Below, piece after piece: positions 22,387 to 29,420 of a stretch of 29,420 nt of DNA. The notes beneath the pieces are model-generated. The model ran no database searches and was not told the origin of the DNA. It was given only the letters and a program-made list of their open reading frames with translations. Each line of letters starts with the position of its first letter. Positions within the stretch are counted from its first letter, which is position 1. The stretch covers positions 1-29,420 of the forward strand of contig CAZSBB010000056.1 in assembly GCA_964605235.1 (NCBI GenBank). Reading direction: 5' to 3'. The DNA is from CAZSBB01 sp964605235. Lineage in GTDB: Bacteria; Planctomycetota; Phycisphaerae; Phycisphaerales; Phycisphaeraceae. The position numbers were made by a program, and so were the translations under genes.

Positions 22387-22434
22387 CCTGCTTCATCTCT
22401 CTCCTGCTTCATCCGTGTTCATCGGTGGCAAAAA
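22387..22434. repeat. Partial CTGTGTTCATCTGTGG-type repeat
   Basis: CTGCTTCATCTCTCTCCTGC followed by TTCATCCGTGTTCATCGGTGG and CAAAAA matches the right half of the element at 27635-27773 (CTTCATCTCTCTCAATGCTT then ATCTGTGTTCATCTGTGG). Only this half is present. Confidence 0.65.
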
Positions 22435-22509
22435 CCCGCCCCCGGCATGCCCCTGCGGACAGCATGACACCGGCAACCCGGGCGACCGGCCGCGCCAGCC
22501 AGCTGCAGC

Positions 22510-25152
22510 TCACCGTTGCTGGCGGCGCAGGCGATCGAGCATGTCGTGGTAGGTGTCGCCGCCGCTGCGTTGGCCTTTGGTTTCCAGGGCATTGCGCAGC
22601 CGATCCGCTTCTTCGCGCATCGCGGTTGGGGCGATGGTCGGGTGGCCGTAGTTCTGCATCATCTGACTCGCCAGGCGGGCATTGCCTTGTTGCAGGGCCG
22701 CGTCCACCAGCCCCAGCTTCGCCCACAGGCCGGGGATGCGGATCGCCATGCCCTGATCCATGGTCGGCGGCTTGCGGCTTTCGTGGTTGGCCGCCCACTG
22801 GAACTGCTGCATGGCGGCGTCGTAGTTGCGCTGCGCCAGGTGCAGCCGACCCGCGTACAACGCCGACCAGGTGATGTTCGTTTCAATGTTCGGCTCATCA
22901 GGCAGCCGGTTCGGATCATCCGGAACTGCCGGCACCAAGGCCCAGGGCGTGAACTGATACCGCTGATCGGCGGGGGTGCTGGCGTGCAGGGCGAAGTTGG
23001 TTTTCAGCAGGAACTGCGCCAGTTGCGCCTGATTGGTTCGCAACAGGGCCTCGACGGCAGCGGTGTTGTAGGCGATCAGCCGCGCTGCCTGCTCGGCGGT
23101 GTAGCGCACGGCGGGCGCATCGAACGCCACGCCCGCCAACGCCTGACGCTGGCGCTCCAGCGCGGCCGCGGCGACGAAGCAGGCCGCCGCCTCACGCCAG
23201 TTTTCCTGCGCCCGGGCGATGGCGCCGCGGTACGCCACTCCGCGCGGATCGGCGGCATCCAGCGCGAGCGCCTGCGCCACCCCGGCGCCGGCGGACTGGT
23301 ACGCCGTGCGCGGCAGGTCCAGCCACACCAGCTTGAGCATCGACGCCGCCGAGGTATGCACCAGATTCGTCGCCCGCGACTGGGCGCTGATGGCATCGCG
23401 CGTCTGACCCTGCGCAGCCTGCACAATGCTCAAACGCTGCCACGCCTCGAGATAATCCGGCTTGAGTTTCGTCGCCTGCTGGAAGTGCTGCGCCGCCTGG
23501 GCGTATTGCCGATCGCGCTGGGCGATCACCCCCCGGTAGTACGGCGCGGTGGGCTGGTTGGGCTGAGCCGCGGCGGCCTGCTCCAGCGCGCCGCGCGCCC
23601 GTCGCCACATGTCCTGCGCCAAGCGATCCAACTCCGCCGCCTGCTTCAGTTCCGCCTGCGAGGGATAGCGATAGTAGACGTAATACTCATCCTCCCAGGT
23701 ATCCACGCTGCGCAGGTTTGCCGCCGCCACCGCCTGGACATACGCGGCATAGTCCATGACCTGGGCGTAAAGCTCAAGGATGCGCGGGTCGCGCGGCGCC
23801 CGCTGCAACGCCCGCTCCAGGTACTGGTTTGCCGCCTGCCAGTTCTGATGACGCTTGAGCAGACAGCCGCCTTTGAACGCCAGCGCCACCGCATGATTGC
23901 TGTCCAGTTGCAGCGCGCGATCCAGCGCGGCCTCGGCGTCGGCGAGCTCCGACTTCTCATCGTGGGCGCGATAGGGCAGCATCTTGACGCGCGGCTCCAC
24001 GCTTTCGCCCATCACCACGAACGCTTCGGTGAACAGATACTGGCCCAGTGCCGCCCAGGCGTCGGCGGTCGCGCCTTTCTCCCAGGTCGCCAAACTCAGC
24101 CGACTGCGCTCGATCTCGTAGCGTTCATCGGCGCGGAGACGATTCGTCTGCGCCGCGGCGATCACGCGGGAAGCGTTTTGGAGCAATTGGTCCCACGCGG
24201 CGTTCTGTCGGGCAGCTTCAAGCAACGCCTCAAGCTGCTGCTCCGCGGCGCCAGTGACGCGCGTGCGCGACAACCGTTTGGCGACGTCGGCGGCGAATTT
24301 GTCGTCCAGCTCAGGCTTGAGCCGTTGCGCCCGCGCCAGATCGCGCTGCGCCCCCGGCTCATCGCCCAGTTCCGCCAGGGCATAGGCGCGGCCGAGGGCG
24401 GCAAACGCCCAGGCGGGTTTCGCCTGCAGGCACGCGGTGTAATCCAGTCGGGCCGCCTCCGCCGCTTTGGTCGCCAGCCGACAACCCGCCAGATGGTAGC
24501 GCAGCACGATGTCATTGGGATCAGCGGTGTACGCCGCCAGCAGATCGGGATAGGCGTTGGCGTAATCGCCCTGGTTGTAGCGGTCGATGCCGCGTTGCCG
24601 GAGCGTCTTGCTCACCGCGCCCTGCGGTTTGACCCGTTCGACAAAGCCCCGGGCCAACTCGGGGAATTGCCGCCGCGCTGTTTCCTGGGCGGGCAGCGCC
24701 TGTTGCACCGCCAGTTGATCGCCCATGGTTTTGCGGAAGTTCGCTTCGCCGTAGGCGTGCGACATCGCGCGCACGGCGTTTTCGTAAGGCTTGTTGTGCT
24801 GGGCGAAGGGATACAGGCGGCTGCTGTTCATGAAGTCGCCGGTCATGGCGACGGCGCTGGCGCGCCACAGGCGGGTGTCATTGTGATTGGCGCGCAGGCG
24901 ATCCGCGCGGTCCAGATCCTGCAGCGCGGGCTTGAACTGCTCGGAGAACACCAGCGCCACCGCACGCGCCAGCAGGTAGTCAGGATTCTCCGGCTCGGCG
25001 TTGAGCGCTTCAGAAAAACTCGTCACCGCGGCGGGGTAACGCGCCTGCGCCAGTGATTCGAGCCCCAGCAGGTAGGCTTCCGTCCCCGGCGCCGCCAGCC
25101 CGGGACGGCACAGCACCAGACAGCACACCACAACCAAACGCCATGTTCGCAT
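22510..25152 (-). CDS. Exported tetratricopeptide-repeat protein (880 aa)
   Basis: The protein begins with a signal peptide (MRTWRLVVVCCLVLCRPGLA, cleavage near AA|PG) and is then almost wholly made of TPR-like helical pairs. Examples are ARYPAAVTSFSEALNAEPEN (N-terminal), GDYANAYPDLLAAYTADPND (~205), AEAALDRALQLDSNHAVALA (~420), WQAANQYLERALQRAPRDPR (~450) and YAQAAQHFQQATKLKPDYLE (~570). TPR arrays mediate protein-protein contacts; export points to a periplasmic or envelope scaffold. No catalytic domain is seen. ATG 25152 has AGGGG six bases upstream and starts the signal peptide directly; an in-frame upstream extension to 25203 is rejected. It stands alone: the upstream 490 bp hold a repeat, the downstream region is noncoding. 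Confidence 0.9.
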   Translation of the reverse strand: MRTWRLVVVCCLVLCRPGLAAPGTEAYLLGLESLAQARYPAAVTSFSEALNAEPENPDYLLARAVALVFSEQFKPALQDLDRADRLRANHNDTRLWRASAVAMTGDFMNSSRLYPFAQHNKPYENAVRAMSHAYGEANFRKTMGDQLAVQQALPAQETARRQFPELARGFVERVKPQGAVSKTLRQRGIDRYNQGDYANAYPDLLAAYTADPNDIVLRYHLAGCRLATKAAEAARLDYTACLQAKPAWAFAALGRAYALAELGDEPGAQRDLARAQRLKPELDDKFAADVAKRLSRTRVTGAAEQQLEALLEAARQNAAWDQLLQNASRVIAAAQTNRLRADERYEIERSRLSLATWEKGATADAWAALGQYLFTEAFVVMGESVEPRVKMLPYRAHDEKSELADAEAALDRALQLDSNHAVALAFKGGCLLKRHQNWQAANQYLERALQRAPRDPRILELYAQVMDYAAYVQAVAAANLRSVDTWEDEYYVYYRYPSQAELKQAAELDRLAQDMWRRARGALEQAAAAQPNQPTAPYYRGVIAQRDRQYAQAAQHFQQATKLKPDYLEAWQRLSIVQAAQGQTRDAISAQSRATNLVHTSAASMLKLVWLDLPRTAYQSAGAGVAQALALDAADPRGVAYRGAIARAQENWREAAACFVAAAALERQRQALAGVAFDAPAVRYTAEQAARLIAYNTAAVEALLRTNQAQLAQFLLKTNFALHASTPADQRYQFTPWALVPAVPDDPNRLPDEPNIETNITWSALYAGRLHLAQRNYDAAMQQFQWAANHESRKPPTMDQGMAIRIPGLWAKLGLVDAALQQGNARLASQMMQNYGHPTIAPTAMREEADRLRNALETKGQRSGGDTYHDMLDRLRRQQR

Positions 25153-25469
25153 GTCGTTCCCCTTGTTGTCCGCACCTTGTATGTCAGCGCATCGACGCTG
25201 CATTCAGCCCGCCGCACGGCGGTCATCTTCGCATATCGACCGGGGCGATGGTAGATGTGATCGGGTGCGGAATTGATGTATTTGCGGCGGGGCTCGACCC
25301 CGGGGCGGGAGAGGCGACACGGGGTCCGCGCGGCCAACGGCAGGACATTGGCGTTCACGCAGCCCCCCAGACCCACAGCGAAGCGCAAGCGGGCGATGCC
25401 TGCACCGCGACAGCCGCTGCGGCTTATTTCTGGCTGATCGCAGGGCCAACGCAGTTCCGCGCTTGCTTA

Positions 25470-25558
25470 ACGAGCCCCACGCGTGAGCAAGGGGTTGCGG
25501 CGCAGCCGCAGCGACGTGACGCAAGGAAACCAACCCCTCCCTGACGGTCGGGACTCGT
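25470..25558. repeat. ACGAGCC/GGCTCGT palindromic repeat, complete copy
   Basis: The left arm 25470-25495 (ACGAGCCCCACGCGTGAGCA...) and right arm 25533-25558 (...GACGGTCGGGACTCGT) match the copies at 4878 and 20352 with a few substitutions, including a compensating-free change GGGGCTCGT to GGGACTCGT. It lies in the 493-bp noncoding interval 25153-25645 between two minus-strand genes. The rest of that interval shows no gene I can support. Confidence 0.8.
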
Positions 25559-25614
25559 TCAGCCAAAACGCTGGGGATAGATGCGTTGGCCCTGAGCCTG
25601 ATCCCGCTGCCCGC

Positions 25615-25640
25615 TCATCGGTGTTGAGCGGTGGGCAAAA
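25615..25640. repeat. Degenerate CGGTGTT...GGTGGGCAAAA repeat fragment
   Basis: CATCGGTGTTGAGCGGTGGG followed by CAAAA resembles the end CATCCGTGTTCATCGGTGG/CAAAAA of the element at 22387-22434. The similarity is short and imperfect. It abuts the 3' end of the AraC gene. Confidence 0.3.
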
Positions 25641-25645
25641 TCCAC

Positions 25646-26563
25646 TCACCGCTGCGGCACACGATCCTGCTGCGCCAGCAGCTGGCGATACGCGCGCGGG
25701 CTGTGGCCCAGCGCCCGTGTGAAGCGATTGGTGAAGTAGAACGCACTGGGATAGCCCACCACCTCGGCAATTTCACCGACGCGCATCTGCGTGCTCTCGA
25801 GCAATTGCTGCGCCCGCGCCAGCCGCTGCCGCTGCAGGTATTGCTGGGGCGTCTGCTGCAGCGTCGCGCGGAACAGATGGCTCAGGCGCGAGGCGGACAG
25901 ACCCGCCGCGGCGGCGATGTCGCCCAGCGACAGGGGCTGATCGAACTGCCGATGGATGAAGTCCACCGCCCGCCGGACGCGCGGGTCGATGGCGGGCCCG
26001 CGTGCGCCGGCGCCCAGCGCCCCCGCGCCGCGCGGGTTGTGCTCGTCGATGCGCAGAATCGCGCTCTCCAGCGCGTTGATCGCCAGCGTCAGACTATGCG
26101 GGCTGAGCGATTCATACAGCTCGTTGACTTCCACCAGCGCCGCCTGGACCATCCGGCCCACCGTCGGCGTCAGCGCCAGATGCCGCAGACCGCTGACCTG
26201 TCCCGGCGCGACCTCCGGCCAATCCAGCCACGCCCGCCAGGTCGGCGCCGGCTGAAAGTGCGCCCACAGCAACTCCCAATGCTTCACCTGCGGATTCGTC
26301 TCATACCGATGCGCCACATCCGGCTCGATCAACACCACATCCACCGCCTGCGTGTCGAACACCCCGCCCCGATGCGTGAACCGCCCGCTGCCCGCCACCG
26401 TGCAGATCAACAGGTAGTCGTACAAACCCGCCGGCCGCTCGTTGTAAAATCCCAGCTCCCGCACAAAATGCCCCGGCCGCAGCCGCTGCGCTTTGGGGGC
26501 ATGCGGCTTGAACGTCGGGTCCGACAGCAACGGCGGCAGGTTTCGGGACCGGGCACGCGGCAT
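25646..26563 (-). CDS. AraC-family transcriptional regulator (second)
   Basis: The 305-residue protein has an N-terminal AraC-type cupin domain (residues ~30-150: RPAGLYDYLLICTVAGSGRF, VDVVLIEPDVAHRYET and WELLWAHFQP) and a C-terminal double helix-turn-helix: LSLGDIAAAAGLSASRLSHL and VGEIAEVVGYPSAFYFTNRF, ending GHSPRAYR. The 'GSGRFTHRGG' and 'PDVAHRYE' phrases are typical of the sugar-sensing cupin half. The ATG at 26563 has no ribosome site; a perfect TATAAT lies 8 bases upstream, so the mRNA is probably leaderless. It is divergent from the PhyH-family gene, 143 bp away, and is the likely regulator of that gene, an arrangement common in planctomycetes and lentisphaeres. Confidence 0.93.
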   Translation of the reverse strand: MPRARSRNLPPLLSDPTFKPHAPKAQRLRPGHFVRELGFYNERPAGLYDYLLICTVAGSGRFTHRGGVFDTQAVDVVLIEPDVAHRYETNPQVKHWELLWAHFQPAPTWRAWLDWPEVAPGQVSGLRHLALTPTVGRMVQAALVEVNELYESLSPHSLTLAINALESAILRIDEHNPRGAGALGAGARGPAIDPRVRRAVDFIHRQFDQPLSLGDIAAAAGLSASRLSHLFRATLQQTPQQYLQRQRLARAQQLLESTQMRVGEIAEVVGYPSAFYFTNRFTRALGHSPRAYRQLLAQQDRVPQR

Positions 26564-26571
26564 AGCAAAAT

Positions 26572-26577
26572 ATTATA
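26572..26577 (-). promoter_or_regulatory. TATAAT -10 element of the AraC gene; leaderless start
   Basis: On the minus strand TATAAT, the exact consensus, ends 8 bases before the ATG at 26563. Transcription from it would begin within about two bases of the start codon. The -35 is poor, which would fit an activator-dependent or autoregulated promoter. Confidence 0.55.
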
Positions 26578-26706
26578 GGTTTCCAGCTCAGCTTTGCATG
26601 GCGACCCGCCCCACGATCAGGCACAATTCCCCCCTTGTCGTGCGGCCGGCCTGACCGGCGTCAACCGTATCTCACAGGATTCGTGCTCTCTCCCAGGAAA
26701 CCCGCC

Positions 26707-27513
26707 ATGACCACCTTCCGTGTGTCCCCCCAGCAAGTGCTCCAGTTCCACGAGGACGGCTACCTCATTGTCCCCCAGCTCTTCAACAAGGAAGAGACCG
26801 CGCTGCTCTTCCAGATCGCCAAGGGCGACCGCGAGATGGACAAAGCCGGCGGCCCGGTCGACACCCAGGGCGCAGCCAGTCGCCTGCGGCTGCGCAACGA
26901 ATTGTTCGACGACATCTACTCCGCCTGCGTGCAGTGCGAGCGCATGGTCAACACCATGGAAACGCTGCTGCAGGATGAGGTCTACCACTTCCATCACAAA
27001 ATGATGCTCAAAGAGCCGCGCGTCGGCGGGGCGTGGGAATGGCATCAGGACTACGGCTACTGGTACAAGCACAATCACTGCCTCTATCCCGACATGGCCA
27101 GCGCCATGATCGCCGTCGACAGCGCCAGCAAAGCCAACGGCTGTCTGCAGGTGCTCAAGGGCACGCACAAATGTGGCCGGATCGAGCACGGCGTCGTCGG
27201 CACCCAGACCGGAGCCGACCAGGCGCGCGTCGATGAACTCGCCAAGCGGCACGAACTGGTCTACGTCGAACTGAACCCCGGCGACGTCTGCTTCTTCCAC
27301 AGCAACCTGCTGCACCGCTCGGACCAGAACCGCTCCGACCACGCCCGCTGGACCCTCATCTGCTGCTACAACACCAGGCACAACGACCCCTTCCAGTCTC
27401 GCCCCGGCGGCCACCCCAACTATCACTACCTCCACCGCCTGCCCGACGAAAAAGTCCTGGAAATCGGCCAGCGCCAGTGGAAACAAATGCAGGACCAACT
27501 GCAAACCGCCTGA
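26707..27513 (+). CDS. Phytanoyl-CoA dioxygenase (PhyH) family Fe(II)/2-oxoglutarate oxygenase
   Basis: The 268-residue cytoplasmic protein has the PhyH pattern. It opens QVLQFHEDGYLIVPQLFNKE, then has WEWHQDYGYWY with iron ligands His113 and Asp115, MASAMIAVDSASKANGCLQV with KGTHKCG, and NPGDVCFFHSNLLHRSDQN with distal ligand His203. The ARW that follows supplies the 2-oxoglutarate-binding Arg. All three metal ligands are intact, so it should be active. The substrate is unknown; PhyH relatives hydroxylate many small molecules, and planctomycete copies often sit with AraC regulators. ATG 26707 has AGGA 8 bases upstream. It is divergent from the AraC gene and followed by a clear terminator at 27543. 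Confidence 0.92.
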   Translation: MTTFRVSPQQVLQFHEDGYLIVPQLFNKEETALLFQIAKGDREMDKAGGPVDTQGAASRLRLRNELFDDIYSACVQCERMVNTMETLLQDEVYHFHHKMMLKEPRVGGAWEWHQDYGYWYKHNHCLYPDMASAMIAVDSASKANGCLQVLKGTHKCGRIEHGVVGTQTGADQARVDELAKRHELVYVELNPGDVCFFHSNLLHRSDQNRSDHARWTLICCYNTRHNDPFQSRPGGHPNYHYLHRLPDEKVLEIGQRQWKQMQDQLQTA

Positions 27514-27542
27514 GCCATCCACCTGCAACCCACGCAACCCAC

Positions 27543-27571
27543 CGGCCGCGGCTCACCCCCGCGGCCGTTTT
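27543..27571 (+). terminator. Intrinsic terminator after the PhyH-family gene
   Basis: CGGCCGCGG (27543-27551) pairs exactly with CCGCGGCCG (27559-27567) across a 7-base loop, followed by TTTT and CATTT. It begins 30 bases after the stop codon. Confidence 0.8.
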
Positions 27572-27634
27572 CATTTCCACACACCACCGCCATCAGTGCA
27601 ACAAGCGCCTTGCGGAGCAAGCAAAAGAGTTGCT

Positions 27635-27773
27635 CTCACAGAGACACAGAGGCACAGAGAAAAACAGAAATGCCAATCGAGCCAAGACCACGCCTCATCC
27701 CCACCCCCATCTCTTCTGCATCATCCCTGCCTTCATCTCTCTCAATGCTTATCTGTGTTCATCTGTGGCAAAC
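27635..27773. repeat. CACAGAG / CTGTGTTCATCTGTGG repeat element
   Basis: The left end is CTCACAGAGACACAGAGGCA followed by CAGAGAAAAA; the right end is CATCTCTCTCAATGCTTATC then TGTGTTCATCTGTGGCAAAC. It fills the convergent interval between the PhyH gene and the sigma-54 activator gene. It is an inverted copy of 11171-11295. Confidence 0.75.
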
Positions 27774-27787
27774 ATCCGGCCCACAGC

Positions 27788-29329
27788 TCACCCCACCGCC
27801 CCCGCATCCACCCGGGCTTTGACCGTGCGGCGATCCAACTGCAGGCGGCGCGCCGTTTCCACGTAGCTGCCGCATTGCCCGTAGACCACCTGCACGTAGC
27901 GGGTCAGCAACTCGTCAGCGGACAGCGTGCCGTGGCGGATGTCCCGCGCCAGCGCGTCGCCGGCATCCACCGCTTCCACATTCGCCACCGGCGGCTGATA
28001 GCGTCCATGCACCAGCAGGTTGCGCACGCATTGCTCCAGCTCGCGGAAATTGCCCGGCCAGGCGTAGTCCGCGCCCAGTGCCGCTTCGATCTGCTGCGCC
28101 ACGCTCTCGGCCAGCTCGGTGACTTCACCTTCCAGAATGCGCTGCAGGATGAAATGCACGAAGCGCGCCAGATCACCCGGCGCATCGTTGAACTGCTGGC
28201 GCAGGCTCGGGGTGGTCAGCACATCGCTGCACAGGCGGTAGTACAGATCGCTGCGGAAGGCGGCCTCATGCATGCGCTGGGCGAGGTTGCGATTGGTCGC
28301 CGCCACGATTTTGCCGGTGAAATCGCGGAGCTTGGTGTCGCCGATGCGGGCGAACTGGCGTTGCTGGAGGACGCGCAGGAGCTTGACCTGAATGTTTTCG
28401 GTCAGTTCGCCGATCTCATCGAGGAACACCGCGCCGTGGGGCGGGCATTGTTCGAGCCAGCCGGTGCGATCCTGCAGCGCGCCGGTGAACGCACCGCGCA
28501 CGTGGCCGAACAGTTCGGACTCCACCAGCGTGGGGCTCAGGGCGGAGAGGTTCAGGGGAAAGAACGCGCCGTCGCAGTCGCCGCGGAACCGCCCGGCCGC
28601 TTCGTCAAAGGGAATGTAGAGCGAGCAGCCGATGGCGCGGGCGACCAGTTCCTTGCCGGTGCCGGTGGGGCCGGTGATGAGCGTGGCGAAGTCCGCCATG
28701 TTGCGGTACAGCCCGCGGAAGTAGCGGTGCATGTCGCTGGTGAAGATCGACTGCCACACCGCCTGGCGCAGTTCGCCCATGCACGCGGCACTGCCCAGCA
28801 GATGTTCAAAGATGTTGAGGAACGCCCGGCGAAGCTGATGGCAACACGCAAAGACGTGGCCGGCTTCGTAACCGCTGGGCAGCGTGACGCCCGGCAGATG
28901 CAGGTAATGGGCGAACTCGGCGCGAAAGGCTTTCCACCCCAGCACCCCCGCACCGCTGCTGGCGCGGCGGCGCGCGGGAGACTCCGCCATATCCAGCCCC
29001 GGCGCCAGGCCCTGCCGATGGTTGCTGTAAAGCTGATGCAGCACCAGGTCTTCGTACAGCTCCAATTCGCGCGGCGTGGCGTCGGCGTGTTCGATCAACT
29101 TGGCGCGGGTCTGTTCCAGCAGCGTCTGGGCGCGCTCGATGAGTTGGCCGATGTTCTTGCGTTCGCCCGGTTGCTGGGGTTGATAGCTCCACACGCCGCG
29201 CTCGGCTTCCCAGGCTTCACCCAGTGCCGCCCGCTCGACCGCCAGCCGCTGGGGGGAAAAGGGATTGGTCACGCACAGTCGGCTGATGGATTCGACAAAG
29301 CTGCGCTGGGCGGCATTGAACAGGGCCAT
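27788..29329 (-). CDS. Sigma-54 activator with uncharacterised N-terminal domain
   Basis: The 513-residue protein has a central AAA+ sigma-54 interaction domain: LITGPTGTGKELVARAIG (Walker A, 220-227), VESELFGHVRGAFTGALQ (GAFTGA 279-284), GAVFLDEIGELTENIQVKLL (Walker B, DEI 304-306) and AFRSDLYYRL. A short C-terminal DNA-binding helix-turn-helix of Fis type follows (SYVETARRLQLDRRTVKAR). The first ~210 residues are not a receiver, GAF or PAS domain I recognise. They are helical (ELYEDLVLHQLYSNHRQGL, FACCHQLRRAFLNIFEHLLG) and appear joined directly to the AAA+ part, so they probably sense a signal or partner. It should drive RpoN-dependent genes. ATG 29329 has GGAGG six to seven bases upstream. 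It ends close to the repeat element at 27635. Confidence 0.9.
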   Translation of the reverse strand: MALFNAAQRSFVESISRLCVTNPFSPQRLAVERAALGEAWEAERGVWSYQPQQPGERKNIGQLIERAQTLLEQTRAKLIEHADATPRELELYEDLVLHQLYSNHRQGLAPGLDMAESPARRRASSGAGVLGWKAFRAEFAHYLHLPGVTLPSGYEAGHVFACCHQLRRAFLNIFEHLLGSAACMGELRQAVWQSIFTSDMHRYFRGLYRNMADFATLITGPTGTGKELVARAIGCSLYIPFDEAAGRFRGDCDGAFFPLNLSALSPTLVESELFGHVRGAFTGALQDRTGWLEQCPPHGAVFLDEIGELTENIQVKLLRVLQQRQFARIGDTKLRDFTGKIVAATNRNLAQRMHEAAFRSDLYYRLCSDVLTTPSLRQQFNDAPGDLARFVHFILQRILEGEVTELAESVAQQIEAALGADYAWPGNFRELEQCVRNLLVHGRYQPPVANVEAVDAGDALARDIRHGTLSADELLTRYVQVVYGQCGSYVETARRLQLDRRTVKARVDAGAVG

Positions 29330-29354
29330 GGCGATCCTCCCGCGCGGCATCTTG

Positions 29355-29372
29355 ACGAGCCCCGCGCGTCAC
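29355..29372. repeat. Left half of an ACGAGCC palindromic repeat
   Basis: ACGAGCCCCGCGCGTCAC equals the left end of the copy at 4878-4966. The expected AGCAAGGGGT does not follow cleanly and no right arm appears in the last 48 bases of the window, so it is truncated or degraded, or continues outside. It lies just upstream of the sigma-54 activator gene. Confidence 0.6.
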
Positions 29373-29420
29373 AACTTTATGCGCCAGCCGCGTTAACCCC
29401 TTGCGCCCAGCGCAGTTGGC

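Noticed and set aside
22516..25056. 846-codon plus-strand frame opposite the TPR gene
   Set aside because: Shadow of a clear TPR gene; the translation is Arg/Gln/His-rich and low-complexity.
25053..25544. 163-codon plus-strand frame in the region upstream of the TPR gene
   Set aside because: Its C-terminus is encoded by the palindromic repeat at 25470-25558 and its N-terminus overlaps the TPR gene on the other strand.
1..29420. CRISPR arrays, tRNA or rRNA genes, transposase or prophage genes
   Set aside because: None seen on reading both strands; the repeats found are dispersed palindromes, not regularly spaced direct repeats.

Overview
The window is a 29.4 kb, GC-rich, densely coding piece of bacterial chromosome, most likely from a planctomycete (Planctomycetota, perhaps Phycisphaerae). 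Three things point there. There are two prepilin-like proteins with the GFTLIELLVVISII signature followed by a C-terminal FxDGH motif. There are scattered palindromes ending in ACGAGCC...GGCTCGT and 'CACAGAGACACAGAG / CTGTGTTCATCTGTGG' repeats, which are typical of planctomycete intergenic DNA. There are also many regulators of the AraC, GntR/LacI-hybrid and sigma-54-activator types. The phylum is inferred; the window has no rRNA or other phylogenetic anchor beyond ileS and icd.

Layout. Positions 1-3100: an SGNH/GDSL hydrolase (+), then convergent to it an NADP-isocitrate dehydrogenase gene (icd, -) followed 19 bp later by a lower-GC pair: a two-TM GAF-like protein and a 65-residue protein overlapping it by 4 bp. 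Positions 3300-4800: a membrane-anchored coiled-coil protein (+) and a convergent AraC regulator (-). Positions 5060-7900: ileS (isoleucyl-tRNA synthetase), followed by an almost perfect 65-bp AT-rich palindrome. Positions 8159-11145: a GNAT-like protein, then a sensorless histidine kinase and an NtrC-type response regulator whose stop and start codons overlap.

Positions 11327-15065: a divergent pair (a beta-propeller glycosidase-like protein on -, an H-X-DG prepilin-like protein on +) sharing an AT-rich promoter region with a clear operator-like palindrome, then a GntR-LacI hybrid regulator that is a natural candidate to control them. Positions 15098-18592: a rhodanese-like lipoprotein lacking its catalytic cysteine, a small unknown protein, and a large exported DUF4198-kelch-YHS/TRASH-like protein. 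That last gene has a good sigma-70 promoter, Fur-like boxes and a structured leader, suggesting metal-responsive control.

Positions 18692-20253: a second prepilin-like protein and a membrane-anchored CGSC protein, separated by a strong stem-loop with a T-run. Positions 20685-21917: a short MgtE-type Mg2+ transporter. Positions 21918-22509: noncoding, with repeats and AT-rich palindromes. Positions 22510-25152: an exported TPR protein of 880 residues (-). Positions 25646-27513: an apparently leaderless AraC regulator divergent from a PhyH-family dioxygenase. Positions 27788-29329: a sigma-54 activator (-) with an unusual N-terminal domain.

The most unusual items are the low-GC GAF/65-residue pair behind icd, the DUF4198-kelch-YHS fusion with its metal-type control region, the 65-bp palindrome after ileS, and the operator that fills the core promoter of the glycosidase-like gene. 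No CRISPR array, tRNA, rRNA, transposase or prophage gene was seen.
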